A stretch of 64,000 nt of DNA from VBCG01 sp044226535. GTDB taxonomy: Bacteria > Pseudomonadota > Gammaproteobacteria > Burkholderiales > Casimicrobiaceae. A program made the position numbers and the translations under genes. The DNA lies in contig JBGAGT010000015.1 in the NCBI GenBank assembly GCA_044226535.1, positions 1 through 64,000 of the forward strand, in the 5' to 3' direction. Position 1 is the first letter of the stretch. Every line of letters starts with the position of its first letter. Positions 48,006-57,207 of this stretch are shown here, piece by piece. The notes beneath the pieces are model-generated. The model ran no database searches and was not told the DNA's origin. It saw only the letters and a program-made list of their open reading frames with translations.

Positions 48006-48124
48006 GGCGGTCGGGGTCGTCGGGGTCGTCGCGGTCCGGCGGGACGAAGCGTCGTCGGAGGGGACGCGTGCGGTTGAGGGTGTCGAGGCGTTCGTGAATA
48101 ATGCCGGCCGCGGAAGACCCGCCC

Positions 48125-49525
48125 ATGAATCCGGCGCACATCCTGACGACCACGCCTCCATTGTCGCGCAATTGCGGCATGCGGACCTCCGCCGTGCCAG
48201 CCCTGGCGCGGGTGGCCCGTGCGGTTGCGCCGCCTGCCCGGCGCGCGTTCGCGGCCCTGCTCGCCGCGACGATCGCCGTGACGACGCTGCTCGACGCCGG
48301 CGGCGCCGCGGCGCAAGGCCTCTTCCGCGGCCGCACGTCGGCCGCCGCGCAGGCCCTCGCACCTGCCACCGTCACGCACGGCCCCTTCACCATCGTCCTC
48401 GAGCCGCGGACCATCTCGTCAGGCACCTTCCCCAACCAGGGACGCTACAGCACGGTGACGATCAGCACGTTCTCGATCCTGTACAACGGCAAGCCCGTCG
48501 TCGTGCAGCACGGCTCGCGGCAGCTATCACGGTTCTTCCGGGTGTCCATCCTCACCGACGCGCCCCGGCCGGCGCTCCTCGCCTCGTCGATGGATTTCCA
48601 CCTCGTCACCGAGCGCGACGGCAAGCCCTTGGTGCAGTCGGTGGGATCGCCCACCACCGAAACGGCCGACTTCCAGTGGCTCGACGGCCCCGGAGGCCAG
48701 CCGACGCCCATGGAGACCTTCGGCAACGAGCGCGTGCGCACCGACGAGCTGCCACTCGCGGGCGGCCGCTACCTGCTGCTGCGCGGTACCGCGGTACTGG
48801 ACGTGAAGACGCTCGCGCTGCACCCGTCGACCATCACCGTCGAGAAGGGACCGCTGCGCGGCGTCGGAGGGCCGGTGGCGTTCGCGTTCTCGCCGGGCGC
48901 GACGCAGTTCGTGACCTGAGGCAGCTCGGTGCTGGTGGTCGAGAACGGCAACTACGTCCACGGCCTCGCGGTGATCGACTTCGCCAACGACGACAGCTAC
49001 GGCCTGCGCCTCGAGCCCGGGCAGAAGCGCTTCCACGACGAATCCGACCTGACGCCGCGCTGGTTCGCGCACTACTACCGATGGACGCGCGACGCGAGCG
49101 GCCGCGAGCGCCTCGTCGAGCGCGCCGATGCCAAACCGCTGCCGTGGATCGGCCGCATCGAGCGCGATCCCTCGTCGAGCTCGCTGGCGAGCGACGGCAC
49201 ACGCACGCACTACGACATCGCGAGCTACCGGCTGCGCGCCGCGAAGGAAGGACTCGCACCCGTGTTCACGCAGTTCCTGGTCGAGCGCTTCGGCGCGAAG
49301 CGGGCCGCGGACCCCTGGCAGGGCGCGACGGCCTGGAACGTGCCGCAATGCCCGCTGCCGCTGCGGCTCGGCTTCCTCGCCATGGAGGAGCCGCCGACGC
49401 TGGAGCTCTCCACCGACGGCGACCTCGCGGCGCGCGCGCAATGCACGCCGGTGGTCGAGGCGATCGCGCGCGCCTTCGACGCCGAGCTCGCGTCGGGGAA
49501 GCACCAGGCGCTGTTCATCGACTGA
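48125..49525 (+). pseudogene. secreted protein gene split by an in-frame TGA
   Basis: Two open parts in the same frame: 48125-48919 (264 residues) and 48920-49525 (201 residues). The only interruption is TGA at 48917-48919 inside a continuous-looking strand (ATQFVT-stop-GSSVLVVENGNYVHGLAVIDF). A single G-to-A change from TGG (Trp) would explain it. The first part has a signal-peptide-like start ending GGAAA-Q. No recognised domain; the second part has Cys residues and AWNVPQCPLPLRLGFLAM. A weak GGAAG precedes 48125. Either a recent nonsense mutation, a base-call error or recoding; selenocysteine is unlikely without a visible element. Confidence 0.7.
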
Positions 49526-49582
49526 ACGCGAGCCGACCGTCGGCGCCCGCGCAGCCCCGTGCCGCCGCCGGCGGCCGGGCGG

Positions 49583-50677
49583 TCAGACGTTGAAGCGGAA
49601 GTGCATGACGTCGCCGTCCTTGACGACGTAGTCCTTGCCTTCCAGCCGCATCTTGCCGGCTTCCTTCGCGCCCGCCTCGCCCTTGAGGCGGACATAGTCG
49701 TCGAAGCCGATGGTCTCGGCGCGGATGAAGCCCTTCTCGAAGTCGGTGTGGATCACCCCCGCGGCCTGCGGTGCGGTGGCGCCGATGCGCACCGTCCAGG
49801 CGCGCACTTCCTTGGGTCCCGCGGTGAAGTAGGTCTGCAGGCCGAGGAGCTTGTAGGCGGCATGGATCACGCGGTCGAGCCCCGGCTCCTTGAGCCCCAG
49901 GTCGGCGAGGAAGGCGAGCTTGTCCTCGCCCTCGAGGTCGGCGATCTCCGCTTCCAGCGCCGCGCACACCGCCACCACCGGCGCGCCTTCCCTGGCGGCA
50001 TAGGCCTTCACGGCGTCGAGCAGCGGGTTGTCCGCGAAGCCCTTCTCGGCGACGTTGGCGACGTACATGGTCGGCTTCATGGTGAGCAGGAAATAGGGCG
50101 CGAGCAGCGTGCGTTCCTCGTCGTAGAGGTCGGCGCTGCGCGCGGGGCGCCCCTGGTCGAGCACGGCCGACACCTTGAGGAGCGCCTCGTGGAGGCGCTT
50201 CGCCTCCTTGTCGCCGCCGGCGCGCGCGAGCTTCTCGACCTTGGCGAGCTGCTTGTCCACCGCCGCGAGGTCGGCCAGCGCCAACTCGGTGTTGATGGTC
50301 TCGATGTCGGAGACCGGGTCGACCTTGCCGGCGACGTGCACGACGTTGTCGTCGGCGAAGCAGCGCACCACGTGCGCGATGGCGTCGGTCTCGCGGATGT
50401 TGGCGAGGAACTGGTTGCCGAGCCCCTCGCCCTTGGAGGCGCCGGCGACGAGGCCCGCGATGTCGACGAACTCCACGACCGCGGGAATCACCTTTTCCGG
50501 CCTGGCGATGGCGGTGAGCGCGTCGAGCCGAGGGTCGGGCACCTCGACGATGCCGACGTTGGGCTCGATGGTGCAGAACGGGTAGTTCTCCGCCGCGATG
50601 CCCGCCTTGGTCAGCGCGTTGAAAAGGGTCGACTTGCCGACGTTGGGCAGGCCGACGATGCCGCACTTGAGGCTCAT
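49583..50677 (-). CDS. ychF: redox-regulated ATPase/GTPase YchF (OLA1)
   Basis: 364 residues. G1 GLPNVGKST at 9-17, VEFVDIAGLVAGASKGEGLGN (G3), and a C-terminal TGS domain (TDFEKGFIRAETIGFDDYVRLKGEAGAKEAGKMRLEGKDYVVKDGDVMHFRFNV). Ribosome-associated ATPase involved in stress and translation. Coupled to pth by ATGA, the common order. Confidence 0.97.
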   Translation of the reverse strand: MSLKCGIVGLPNVGKSTLFNALTKAGIAAENYPFCTIEPNVGIVEVPDPRLDALTAIARPEKVIPAVVEFVDIAGLVAGASKGEGLGNQFLANIRETDAIAHVVRCFADDNVVHVAGKVDPVSDIETINTELALADLAAVDKQLAKVEKLARAGGDKEAKRLHEALLKVSAVLDQGRPARSADLYDEERTLLAPYFLLTMKPTMYVANVAEKGFADNPLLDAVKAYAAREGAPVVAVCAALEAEIADLEGEDKLAFLADLGLKEPGLDRVIHAAYKLLGLQTYFTAGPKEVRAWTVRIGATAPQAAGVIHTDFEKGFIRAETIGFDDYVRLKGEAGAKEAGKMRLEGKDYVVKDGDVMHFRFNV

Positions 50678-51267
50678 GGAAGGTCTTTCGTCCGGGTGTG
50701 GAGCTGCAGCATCGCGCGCTCGAAGTCGCCGCGCGCGAGGTCGTCGAAGACGTCGAGCGAACGGTCGATGGCCGACTCGATCGCCGCGCGCTCGTCGCGC
50801 GCCGGCGGCCTCAGCACGAAGTCGACGACCTCCTGCTGCGGGATCTCGCTGTCGCGCGGATGCCCGATGCCGAGGCGCAGCCGCCAGAACTCGGCGCTGC
50901 CGAGCCTCGCGCGGATGTCCTTGAGGCCGTTGTGGCCCGCGACCCCGCCGCCGAGCTTGAGCTTGACCTCGCCCGCCGGCAGGTCGAGCTCGTCGTGCAC
51001 CACCAGCACCTCCTCGGGCGCGATGCCGAGGAAGTGCGCGAGCGGCGCGACGCTCTGGCCCGAGAGGTTCATGTAGGTCGAGGGCTTGACGAGGCGCAGG
51101 TTGCCCGCGCGGGCGACCTCGCCGGAGAACTTCGCCTCGCGCGCGAAATGCGCGCCGAGCCTCGCCGCCAGCGCGTCGACGAACCAGAAGCCCGCGTTGT
51201 GGCGCGTGGCCGCGTACTCGCGGCCGACGTTGCCCAAGCCCGCGACGAGGCGGATGGGCGCGGTCAT
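50674..51267 (-). CDS. pth: peptidyl-tRNA hydrolase
   Basis: 197 residues from the ATG at 51267. LVAGLGNVGREYAATRHNAGFWFVD carries catalytic His23; PSTYMNLSG and VVHDELDLPAGEVKLKLGGGVAGHNGLKD are family motifs. Frees tRNA from drop-off peptidyl-tRNA. Between rplY and ychF as usual. Confidence 0.96.
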   Translation of the reverse strand: MTAPIRLVAGLGNVGREYAATRHNAGFWFVDALAARLGAHFAREAKFSGEVARAGNLRLVKPSTYMNLSGQSVAPLAHFLGIAPEEVLVVHDELDLPAGEVKLKLGGGVAGHNGLKDIRARLGSAEFWRLRLGIGHPRDSEIPQQEVVDFVLRPPARDERAAIESAIDRSLDVFDDLARGDFERAMLQLHTRTKDLP

Positions 51268-51334
51268 GGCGATGGGATTCGCGGGCACGGCGGGTCGGGA
51301 CGTGGGGGCGTCGGAATGTGGCAAGGCAGAAACC

Positions 51335-51367
51335 AAAAGGCCCGTCCGCAGTGCGCGGAACGGGCCT
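51335..51367 (-). terminator. intrinsic terminator after rplY
   Basis: 12-bp stem with a single bulge (51338-51349 with 51355-51367) followed by TTTT in the minus direction, just upstream of pth. Partial uncoupling of rplY from pth-ychF is likely. Confidence 0.75.
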
Positions 51368-51393
51368 CCGGGCGCGCCTTCGCGGGCGTGGCC

Positions 51394-52110
51394 TTACTTC
51401 TTCTTGTCGTCCTTGCCGGCGTCCTTCTTGTCGCCGGCCTTGGCGTCTGCCGCCTTGGCATCGCCGGTGGCGGCCTTGGCGTCGGCCGCGGGCGCGGCGG
51501 CCGCATCGGCGGCGGGCGCTTCCTCGACCTCGGCAGCCGCCTTCGGCACCACCGCCGTCGCGATCACCGGGTCCTTGCCGTGCGTGACGGCCGTCACGCC
51601 TTCGGCGAGCTTGAGGTCCGAGACCTTGATCGAGTGGCCCACCTCGAGGCCCGAGAGGTCGACCTCGATGAACTCGGGCAGGTGCTTGGGCAGGCAGGCG
51701 ACGTCGACTTCGTTCAGCACGTGGCTGACGATCGCGCCGCCGAGCTTCACCGCGGGCGAGACTTCCGCGTTCACGAAGTGCAGCGGCACCTTCATGTGGA
51801 TCTTCTTGTTTTCGTCGATGCGCTGGAAGTCGATGTGCAGCACCTGCAGCTTGTACGGGTGCATCTGCACGTCGCGCAGCAGCACGCGCTGCGAGCCCGA
51901 GCCGAGCTTCATGGTCAGGATCGACGAGTGGAACGCCTCGTTCTTGAGGGCGTGCCAGAGCGCGTTGTGGTCGAGTTCGATCGGTGCGGGCTTGTCGGCC
52001 CCGCCGTAGACGACCCCGGGGGTCTTGCCGGCGTGACGCAGGCGGCGGCTGGCGCCGCGGCCTTCGCCTTCGCGCGCGAAGGCGGTGAATTCGAGCTTGT
52101 TGCTGGCCAT
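51394..52110 (-). CDS. rplY: 50S ribosomal protein L25/general stress protein Ctc
   Basis: 238 residues. N-terminal L25 domain (FTAFAREGEGRGASRRLRHAGKTPGVVYGG) and C-terminal Ctc-type TL5 beta domain (AEVSPAVKLGGAIVSHVLNEVDVACLPKHLPEFIEVDLSGL). The last ~55 residues are an Ala/Asp/Lys-rich low-complexity tail, longer than usual. Binds 5S rRNA. Normally follows prs directly in betaproteobacteria; here a 4-kb cassette lies between. Confidence 0.95.
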   Translation of the reverse strand: MASNKLEFTAFAREGEGRGASRRLRHAGKTPGVVYGGADKPAPIELDHNALWHALKNEAFHSSILTMKLGSGSQRVLLRDVQMHPYKLQVLHIDFQRIDENKKIHMKVPLHFVNAEVSPAVKLGGAIVSHVLNEVDVACLPKHLPEFIEVDLSGLEVGHSIKVSDLKLAEGVTAVTHGKDPVIATAVVPKAAAEVEEAPAADAAAAPAADAKAATGDAKAADAKAGDKKDAGKDDKKK

Positions 52111-52402
52111 GGTGGCTTCCTCGTGTCTGCGGCCTTCCCTTCGCGGTCCCCGGCGTCTCCCCTGGCGCGAAGGCTAAGGGCGGCGCGGGCCGGACGGGTC
52201 GTCCGCGGTTGGCGACACCGCTCCCGGCGTGGCAGGCCGGAAGCAGCAAACTCTTTGATTATACGACGAACTGCGCCGAAGCCGCAAGCCGCGGGGGAAC
52301 CCGTGTGCCGCGATGCCGCACGCGTTGCCCCGCAGCCCGTTTGCCGGGCACAATCTCGCGACGCGCGCGATCCCGCTCGCGCGCAGCCCTCCGGGAACAC
52401 TC

Positions 52403-53104
52403 ATGCGAACCCTCGATCGCCGTCGCTTCCTCGGCAGGAGCGTCGTGCTCCTCGCCACAGCCGCCCCGGGCTTCACCGCGCTCGATGCGCTGGCGGCCGT
52501 GCCGAGCCTCATCACCTGGCAGGGGCGCCTCACCGACGCCACGGGCGTTCCGCGAAACGGCAACTTCTCGATGGTGTTCCGCCTGGTCGACGACATGGGC
52601 AACGCGCTCGCACCCGCGTGGAGCGAAACGCACGCGGCCGTGGTCGTGCGCAACGGCTTCTTCTCGGTGCGGCTGGGCAGCAACACCACGCTCGACCCGG
52701 CGACGTTTTCCGGCGCCCCGACCGACGTATTCGGGCCGCTGGTGTTCCTCGAGGTCACGGTCAACGGCGAGACGCTCACCCCCAACGCGCGGCTCACCAG
52801 CGTGCCCTTCGCGCTGATCGGCGGCGCGGGCGGCGCGCCCGGCCCCACGGGACCCACGGGAGCGGCCGGCGCGACCGGCGCGCAGGGCAACCCGGGGTTC
52901 ACCGGCCCCACCGGTCCCACGGGCCCCATCGGCCCGACCGGGCCCGGCAGTGGCGAGACCGGGTCGACCGGCGTCACCGGAGAGACGGGTCCCAGGGGCC
53001 CCACCGGAGAGACGGGCCCCACCGGGGAGACGGGTCCCACCGGAGCAACAGGTCCCACCGGCGCGACTGGACCCACGGGCCCCACCGGCCCCGCGCCCCC
53101 GTGA
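52403..53104 (+). CDS. exported collagen-like protein without C-terminal head
   Basis: 233 residues. The N-terminus MRTLDRRRFLGRSVVLLATA is Tat-like (twin Arg) followed by a cleavage region near ALAA. Next is a domain of the type that precedes collagen or tail-fibre repeats (ITWQGRLTDATGVPRNGNFSMVFRLVD, LEVTVNGETLTPNARLTSVPFAL, about 35-145). Residues about 150-233 are Gly-X-Y triplets, mainly Gly-Pro-Thr and Gly-Glu-Thr, ending GPTGPTGPAPP with no head domain. Coupled by TGATG to the anchored protein downstream. Surface or periplasmic filament; function unknown. Confidence 0.8.
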   Translation: MRTLDRRRFLGRSVVLLATAAPGFTALDALAAVPSLITWQGRLTDATGVPRNGNFSMVFRLVDDMGNALAPAWSETHAAVVVRNGFFSVRLGSNTTLDPATFSGAPTDVFGPLVFLEVTVNGETLTPNARLTSVPFALIGGAGGAPGPTGPTGAAGATGAQGNPGFTGPTGPTGPIGPTGPGSGETGSTGVTGETGPRGPTGETGPTGETGPTGATGPTGATGPTGPTGPAPP

Positions 53105-54009
53105 TGTCCCCCCCGCAGGCCAGCGCGAGCGCCCGCGCGGCGCGCAGCATCGTCGCTGCGCTGCTGGCCTCGGCTGCGTCGCTGGCGGGCGCTGCGACCA
53201 GTGCTTCGTTCGGCCTCGAGGCCGGCGACGTCCCGGGCGGCAGCATCGACGCCGCGTCGGCGCACTTCCGCATGCAAGGGTGCGTGTCGGAGGGAGGCGT
53301 CGGCGCCAGCAGCGCCTCGTTCGGCATGCAGTCGGGATGCGGGGCTGCATTCCTGTCCTTGCCCGCCGACGACGACGATGGCGACGGCGTGGCCAACGGC
53401 GCGGAAGACGCGGCCCCCAACGGCGGCGATGCCGACGGCGACGGCATCGCCGACAGCCTGCAACCGGCCGTGGCGTCGTTGCCCGGCGGCGCGGGCTACG
53501 TGACCGCGATCGTCACCGGCGGCGATTGCGCGAGCTTCGCCTCGGTGAGCGCCGTCGCGGCGCCCTCGCCTGCCAGCGACGCGGGGTTCCACTACCCGTA
53601 TGGCCGGGTGGCCGTCCACGTCGCCTGCGCGATCCCGGGCGGCGCGGTCGAGGTCGACCTCGCGTTCTTCGGCACCGGCGCGTGGCCGCCCTCGGCATTG
53701 CGCGGCTACGGTCCCACGCCGCCCGGCTTCGGCGCATCGGCCTTCTACACGCTGCCGGCCACTTTCGATACGCGGGTGCTGCCGGGCAGCGGGGCCGTCG
53801 CGTTTGCGCACCTCGCGCTGCGCGACGGCGCGCTCGGCGACGCGACGCCCGCCGACGGCGTGATCGACGCGCTGGTGGGGCCCGTGCTCGCCGACGCGCC
53901 CGCCGCCGCGGTGCCGGTGCCGGTGCTGCCGGGCGCGCTGCTCGCGACCCTCGGCCTGCTGCTGGGCTTGTCCGGCTGGCAGGCGCGGGGGCGGTTGCGG
54001 CGCCCTTGA
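53104..54009 (+). CDS. choice-of-anchor U / TSP3-like protein with C-terminal sorting tail
   Basis: 301 residues. Signal peptide (about 30 residues), two SASFG..HFRMQ / SASFGMQ repeats, then a calcium-binding-like acidic DDDDGDGVANGAEDAAPNGGDADGDGIADS (TSP3-type), followed by a choice-of-anchor U-like domain (VTAIVTGGDCASF, FHYPYGRVAVHVACAIPGGAVEVDLAF). The tail VPVPVLPGALLATLGLLLGLSGWQARGRLRRP is an IPTL-CTERM-like motif-helix-Arg signal. Start overlaps the collagen-like gene stop; stop overlaps the GT gene start (TTGA). Confidence 0.82.
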   Translation: MSPPQASASARAARSIVAALLASAASLAGAATSASFGLEAGDVPGGSIDAASAHFRMQGCVSEGGVGASSASFGMQSGCGAAFLSLPADDDDGDGVANGAEDAAPNGGDADGDGIADSLQPAVASLPGGAGYVTAIVTGGDCASFASVSAVAAPSPASDAGFHYPYGRVAVHVACAIPGGAVEVDLAFFGTGAWPPSALRGYGPTPPGFGASAFYTLPATFDTRVLPGSGAVAFAHLALRDGALGDATPADGVIDALVGPVLADAPAAAVPVPVLPGALLATLGLLLGLSGWQARGRLRRP

Positions 54010-56042
54010 GCGGTCCGCAGGCATCGACGGGAACACCGACCGAGGCGTGCAGCACGCTGTGCCTCAACATGATCGTGCGCAACGAGGCCGCGATCATCGA
54101 CCGCTGCCTCGCGGCGGCGGCGCCGGCGATCGCCGCATACGTCATCTGCGACACGGGCTCGAGCGACGACACGCCCGGGCGCATCCGCGCGTTCATGGAC
54201 GCGCGCGGGATCCCCGGCGAGATCCACCGCTTCCCGTTCGAGACCTTCGCGCAGGCGCGCAACGAGGCGCTCGACCGCTGCCGCGCCTCGACACTGCCCT
54301 TCAGCCACGTGCTGCTCGCCGATGCCGACATGGAGCTCGTCGTCGACGACCCCGGGTTCGCCGCCCGGCTGGGCGAAGGCGGCTACTCGCTGATGCAGCG
54401 CAATGGCCTCGTGTACTGGAACGTGCGCATCGTCGCGCGCGCGAGCCCCGCGCGCTACGTCGGCGCGACCCACGAGTACCTGGCCGTGGAGCCCCGCACC
54501 GAGCGCCTCGGGGGCGCGTGGTTCCGCGACCACGCCGACGGCGCGAGCCGTCCCGAGAAATTCGCGCGCGACGAGCGCCTGCTGCGCGCCGAGCTCGAGC
54601 GCAATCCCGGCGACGTGCGCTCGCTGTTCTACCTCGCGCGCACCTTGCACGACGCGGGGCGCTTCGAGGACGCGCGCGCGGCCTACGCGCAGCGCGTCGC
54701 CGCGGGCGGCTGGGACGAGGAGCGCTGGTACTCGCTGTACGCGATCGCGCGGTGCTTCCTCGCCGAGCGCGATTTCCGGCGTGCGCTCGACGCGGCACGC
54801 GTCGCGCAGGCGATGCGGCCCTGGCGGCCCGAGTCGCTGCACGTGGCGGCGCGCGCGCTGCGCGAGCTCGGGCGCCACGACGAGGCGATCGAGGCCTGCG
54901 AGAAGGGGCGCGCGATGCCCTTCCCGGCGGGCGACTCGCTGTTCGTCGACGACGACGTCCTGCGCCACGGCTTCGCCGAGGAGCTGAGCATCAGCGGCTT
55001 CTACAGCGCCGACGCGCGGCGCCAGCAGCAGGGCGACGAGGCCTGCGGCCGGCTCGCGACCTCGCGCGACGCGCCCGCCGCGATCCGCGATCGCGCGCGC
55101 CGCAACGAAATGCACTACGCCGTCTCAGCCGCGCAGGCCTTCGGCGCCGTGCGCTATTCCATGCTGGCCGCCCCGCACGAGGCGCCCTGGCACCCGTTCA
55201 ACCCCTCGCTCGCGCGCCACCGCGGTGCGCTGTGGGCGACGCTGCGGCTGTCGAACTACCGCGTCGAGCAGGGCCGCTACCTGATGGAGGGCGATGCGGT
55301 GCTCACGCGCACGCTGCTCGGTGCGCTGGGCGAAGGCGACGCGCTGGTCGACCCGCGCGAAATCGCAGCGGTCGACGAAGCCTCCATGCCGCCCCTTTTT
55401 CCGTCCGACGTGCGCGGATTCGAGGACTGCCGGTTGTTCGAATACCAGGGCAGCCTCTTCGCGTCGGCGACGGCGCGCGACCGCAACGCCGCCAACCGCT
55501 GCGAGATCGCGCTGCTGGCGCTCGACGACCAGGCGAGGATCCTGCGCGCGGACCTGCTGCGCGGCTTCCACGGCGAGCTGCACCAGAAGAACTGGCTGCC
55601 TTTCGTCGACGCGGGCGAGATCCGCTTCGTGTACGCGACGGACCCGCTCACCATCCTCCGCTACGACCCGGCGACGCGCGACGTGTCCTGCGTCAGCGAA
55701 GCCCCGCAGCCCCTGGCGCTCGGCCACCTGCGCGGCAGCGCGGCGCCGATCGCATTCGACGACGGCTGGCTGTACATGACGCACGAGACGGTCGAGGTCG
55801 CGGGGCGCGGGCGTTGCTACCTGCACCGCTTCGTCGCCATGCGCCGCGACTACACGCTGGCCGCGCTGACGCGGCCTTTCCACTTCACGCGCAAGGGCAT
55901 CGAGTTCGCGGCCGGCCTCGCGGCCGAGGGCGACGAGCTCGTCGTCGCGTTCGGCTCGGCCGACAGGCAGGCGTTCCTGATGCGCGTGCCGGCTGCGGGC
56001 GTGCGCGCCGCGCTCGAGCCGGTGGAGCGAAGCGCCGCCTGA
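54006..56042 (+). CDS. GT2 glycosyltransferase - TPR - five-bladed propeller-like protein
   Basis: 678 residues from a TTG that overlaps the preceding stop (TTGA); no other start precedes the GT2 core. GT2 domain about 15-200: LCLNMIVRNEAAII, CDTGSSDDTPG, DxD in LLADADMEL. TPR-like helices about 195-330 (SLFYLARTLHDAGRFEDARAAYAQR). The C-terminal half resembles a GH43/GH130-type five-bladed propeller (HPFNPSLARHRGALWATLRLSNYR, GFEDCRLFEYQGSLFASATARD, LHQKNWLPF). A cytoplasmic transferase likely acting on the collagen-like or anchored partner (inference). Confidence 0.8.
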   Translation: MSGPQASTGTPTEACSTLCLNMIVRNEAAIIDRCLAAAAPAIAAYVICDTGSSDDTPGRIRAFMDARGIPGEIHRFPFETFAQARNEALDRCRASTLPFSHVLLADADMELVVDDPGFAARLGEGGYSLMQRNGLVYWNVRIVARASPARYVGATHEYLAVEPRTERLGGAWFRDHADGASRPEKFARDERLLRAELERNPGDVRSLFYLARTLHDAGRFEDARAAYAQRVAAGGWDEERWYSLYAIARCFLAERDFRRALDAARVAQAMRPWRPESLHVAARALRELGRHDEAIEACEKGRAMPFPAGDSLFVDDDVLRHGFAEELSISGFYSADARRQQQGDEACGRLATSRDAPAAIRDRARRNEMHYAVSAAQAFGAVRYSMLAAPHEAPWHPFNPSLARHRGALWATLRLSNYRVEQGRYLMEGDAVLTRTLLGALGEGDALVDPREIAAVDEASMPPLFPSDVRGFEDCRLFEYQGSLFASATARDRNAANRCEIALLALDDQARILRADLLRGFHGELHQKNWLPFVDAGEIRFVYATDPLTILRYDPATRDVSCVSEAPQPLALGHLRGSAAPIAFDDGWLYMTHETVEVAGRGRCYLHRFVAMRRDYTLAALTRPFHFTRKGIEFAAGLAAEGDELVVAFGSADRQAFLMRVPAAGVRAALEPVERSAA

Positions 56043-56139
56043 TCCCGCCGCTGGCGACGCGCCAGCCGGTGCCCTGGAGCCCGCGCCCGGCCGCGACCAC
56101 GAGCTCGCCGCCCTCGGCCACGCGCCCGGCCGCGACGCC

Positions 56140-57090
56140 TCAGTCGATGAACAGGCTCGAGACCGATTCCTCGTTCGACACGCGCGTCATGGTCTCGGCG
56201 AGGAGCTGCGCGCAGGAGAGCTGGCGGATGCGCGGGCAGGCGCGCGCATCGCCGGACAGCGGGATGGTGTCGGTGACGACGATCTCGTCCAAGTCCGACT
56301 CGCCGATGCGCGCGACCGCGCCGCCCGAGAGCACGGGGTGCGTGCAATAGGCGACGACCTTCTGCGCGCCGTGCTCCTTCAGCGCCGTCGCGGCCTTGCA
56401 CAACGTGTTCGCGGTGTCGACGATGTCGTCCATGATCACGCAGGTGCGCCCGTCGACGTCGCCGATGATGTTCATCACTTCGGCGACGTTGGCCTTGGGG
56501 CGGCGCTTGTCGATGATCGCGAGGTCGGAGTCGAGTCGCTTGGCGATGGCGCGCGCACGCACCACGCCGCCGACGTCGGGCGAGACCACCAGCAGGTTGT
56601 CGTAGTTCTGCTTCCACAGGTCGCCGAGCAGCACCGGCGTCGCGTAGATGTTGTCGACCGGGATGTTGAAAAAGCCCTGGATCTGGTCGGCGTGCAGGTC
56701 CATGACCATCACGCGGTTGACGCCCACGGTGGCGAGCATGTCGGCGACGACCTTGGCCGAGATCGGCACGCGCGCCGAGCGCGGCCGCCGGTCCTGGCGC
56801 GCGTAGCCGAAGTAGGGGATGGCCGCGGTGATGCGCGCGGCCGAGGCGCGCTTCAGCGCGTCGACCATCACCATCACTTCCATCAGGCTGTCGTTGGTCG
56901 GCTGGCAGGTCGACTGCAGGATGAAGACGTCGCGGCCGCGCACGTTCTCGAGCAGCTCGACCATCACCTCGCCGTCGGAGAACTTGCCGACCACCGCGCG
57001 GCCGAGGCTGATGTTGAGGTGCCGGCACACCGCCTCGGCGAGCCCGGGGTTGGCGTTGCCGGTGAAGATGCGCATCCGTTCGAAGGCCAT
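56140..57090 (-). CDS. prs: ribose-phosphate pyrophosphokinase
   Basis: 316 residues, standard. FSDGEVMVELLENVRGRDVFILQSTCQPTNDSLMEVMVMVDALKRASA and the PRPP loop VIMDDIVDTANTL are intact; the ATP site region FGYARQDRRPRSARVPISAKV is present. Makes PRPP. Downstream of tRNA-Gln. Its natural partner rplY now lies 4 kb away beyond the cassette. Confidence 0.97.
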   Translation of the reverse strand: MAFERMRIFTGNANPGLAEAVCRHLNISLGRAVVGKFSDGEVMVELLENVRGRDVFILQSTCQPTNDSLMEVMVMVDALKRASAARITAAIPYFGYARQDRRPRSARVPISAKVVADMLATVGVNRVMVMDLHADQIQGFFNIPVDNIYATPVLLGDLWKQNYDNLLVVSPDVGGVVRARAIAKRLDSDLAIIDKRRPKANVAEVMNIIGDVDGRTCVIMDDIVDTANTLCKAATALKEHGAQKVVAYCTHPVLSGGAVARIGESDLDEIVVTDTIPLSGDARACPRIRQLSCAQLLAETMTRVSNEESVSSLFID

Positions 57091-57105
57091 GGCGTCGTCG
57101 TCAAA

Positions 57106-57180
57106 TGGCTGGGGAGGTAGGGATCGAACCTACGAATGCCGGAATCAAAATCCGGTGCCTTACCACTTGGCGACTCCCCA
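57106..57180 (-). tRNA. tRNA-Gln (anticodon TTG)
   Basis: 75 nt including encoded CCA. Acceptor arms TGGGGAG (57180-57174) and CTCCCCA pair; anticodon loop ATTTTGATT gives TTG for CAA; the T-arm GTAGGTTCGATCCCTAC is standard. Lies between ispE and prs as in relatives. Confidence 0.96.
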
Positions 57181-57207
57181 GCGGAAAACGGTGCTGCCCG
57201 CCGGCCA

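Noticed and set aside
48917..48919. Selenocysteine as the reading of the in-frame TGA
   Set aside because: No bacterial SECIS-like hairpin is evident just after the codon, and the protein resembles no selenoprotein. Trp-to-stop is simpler.
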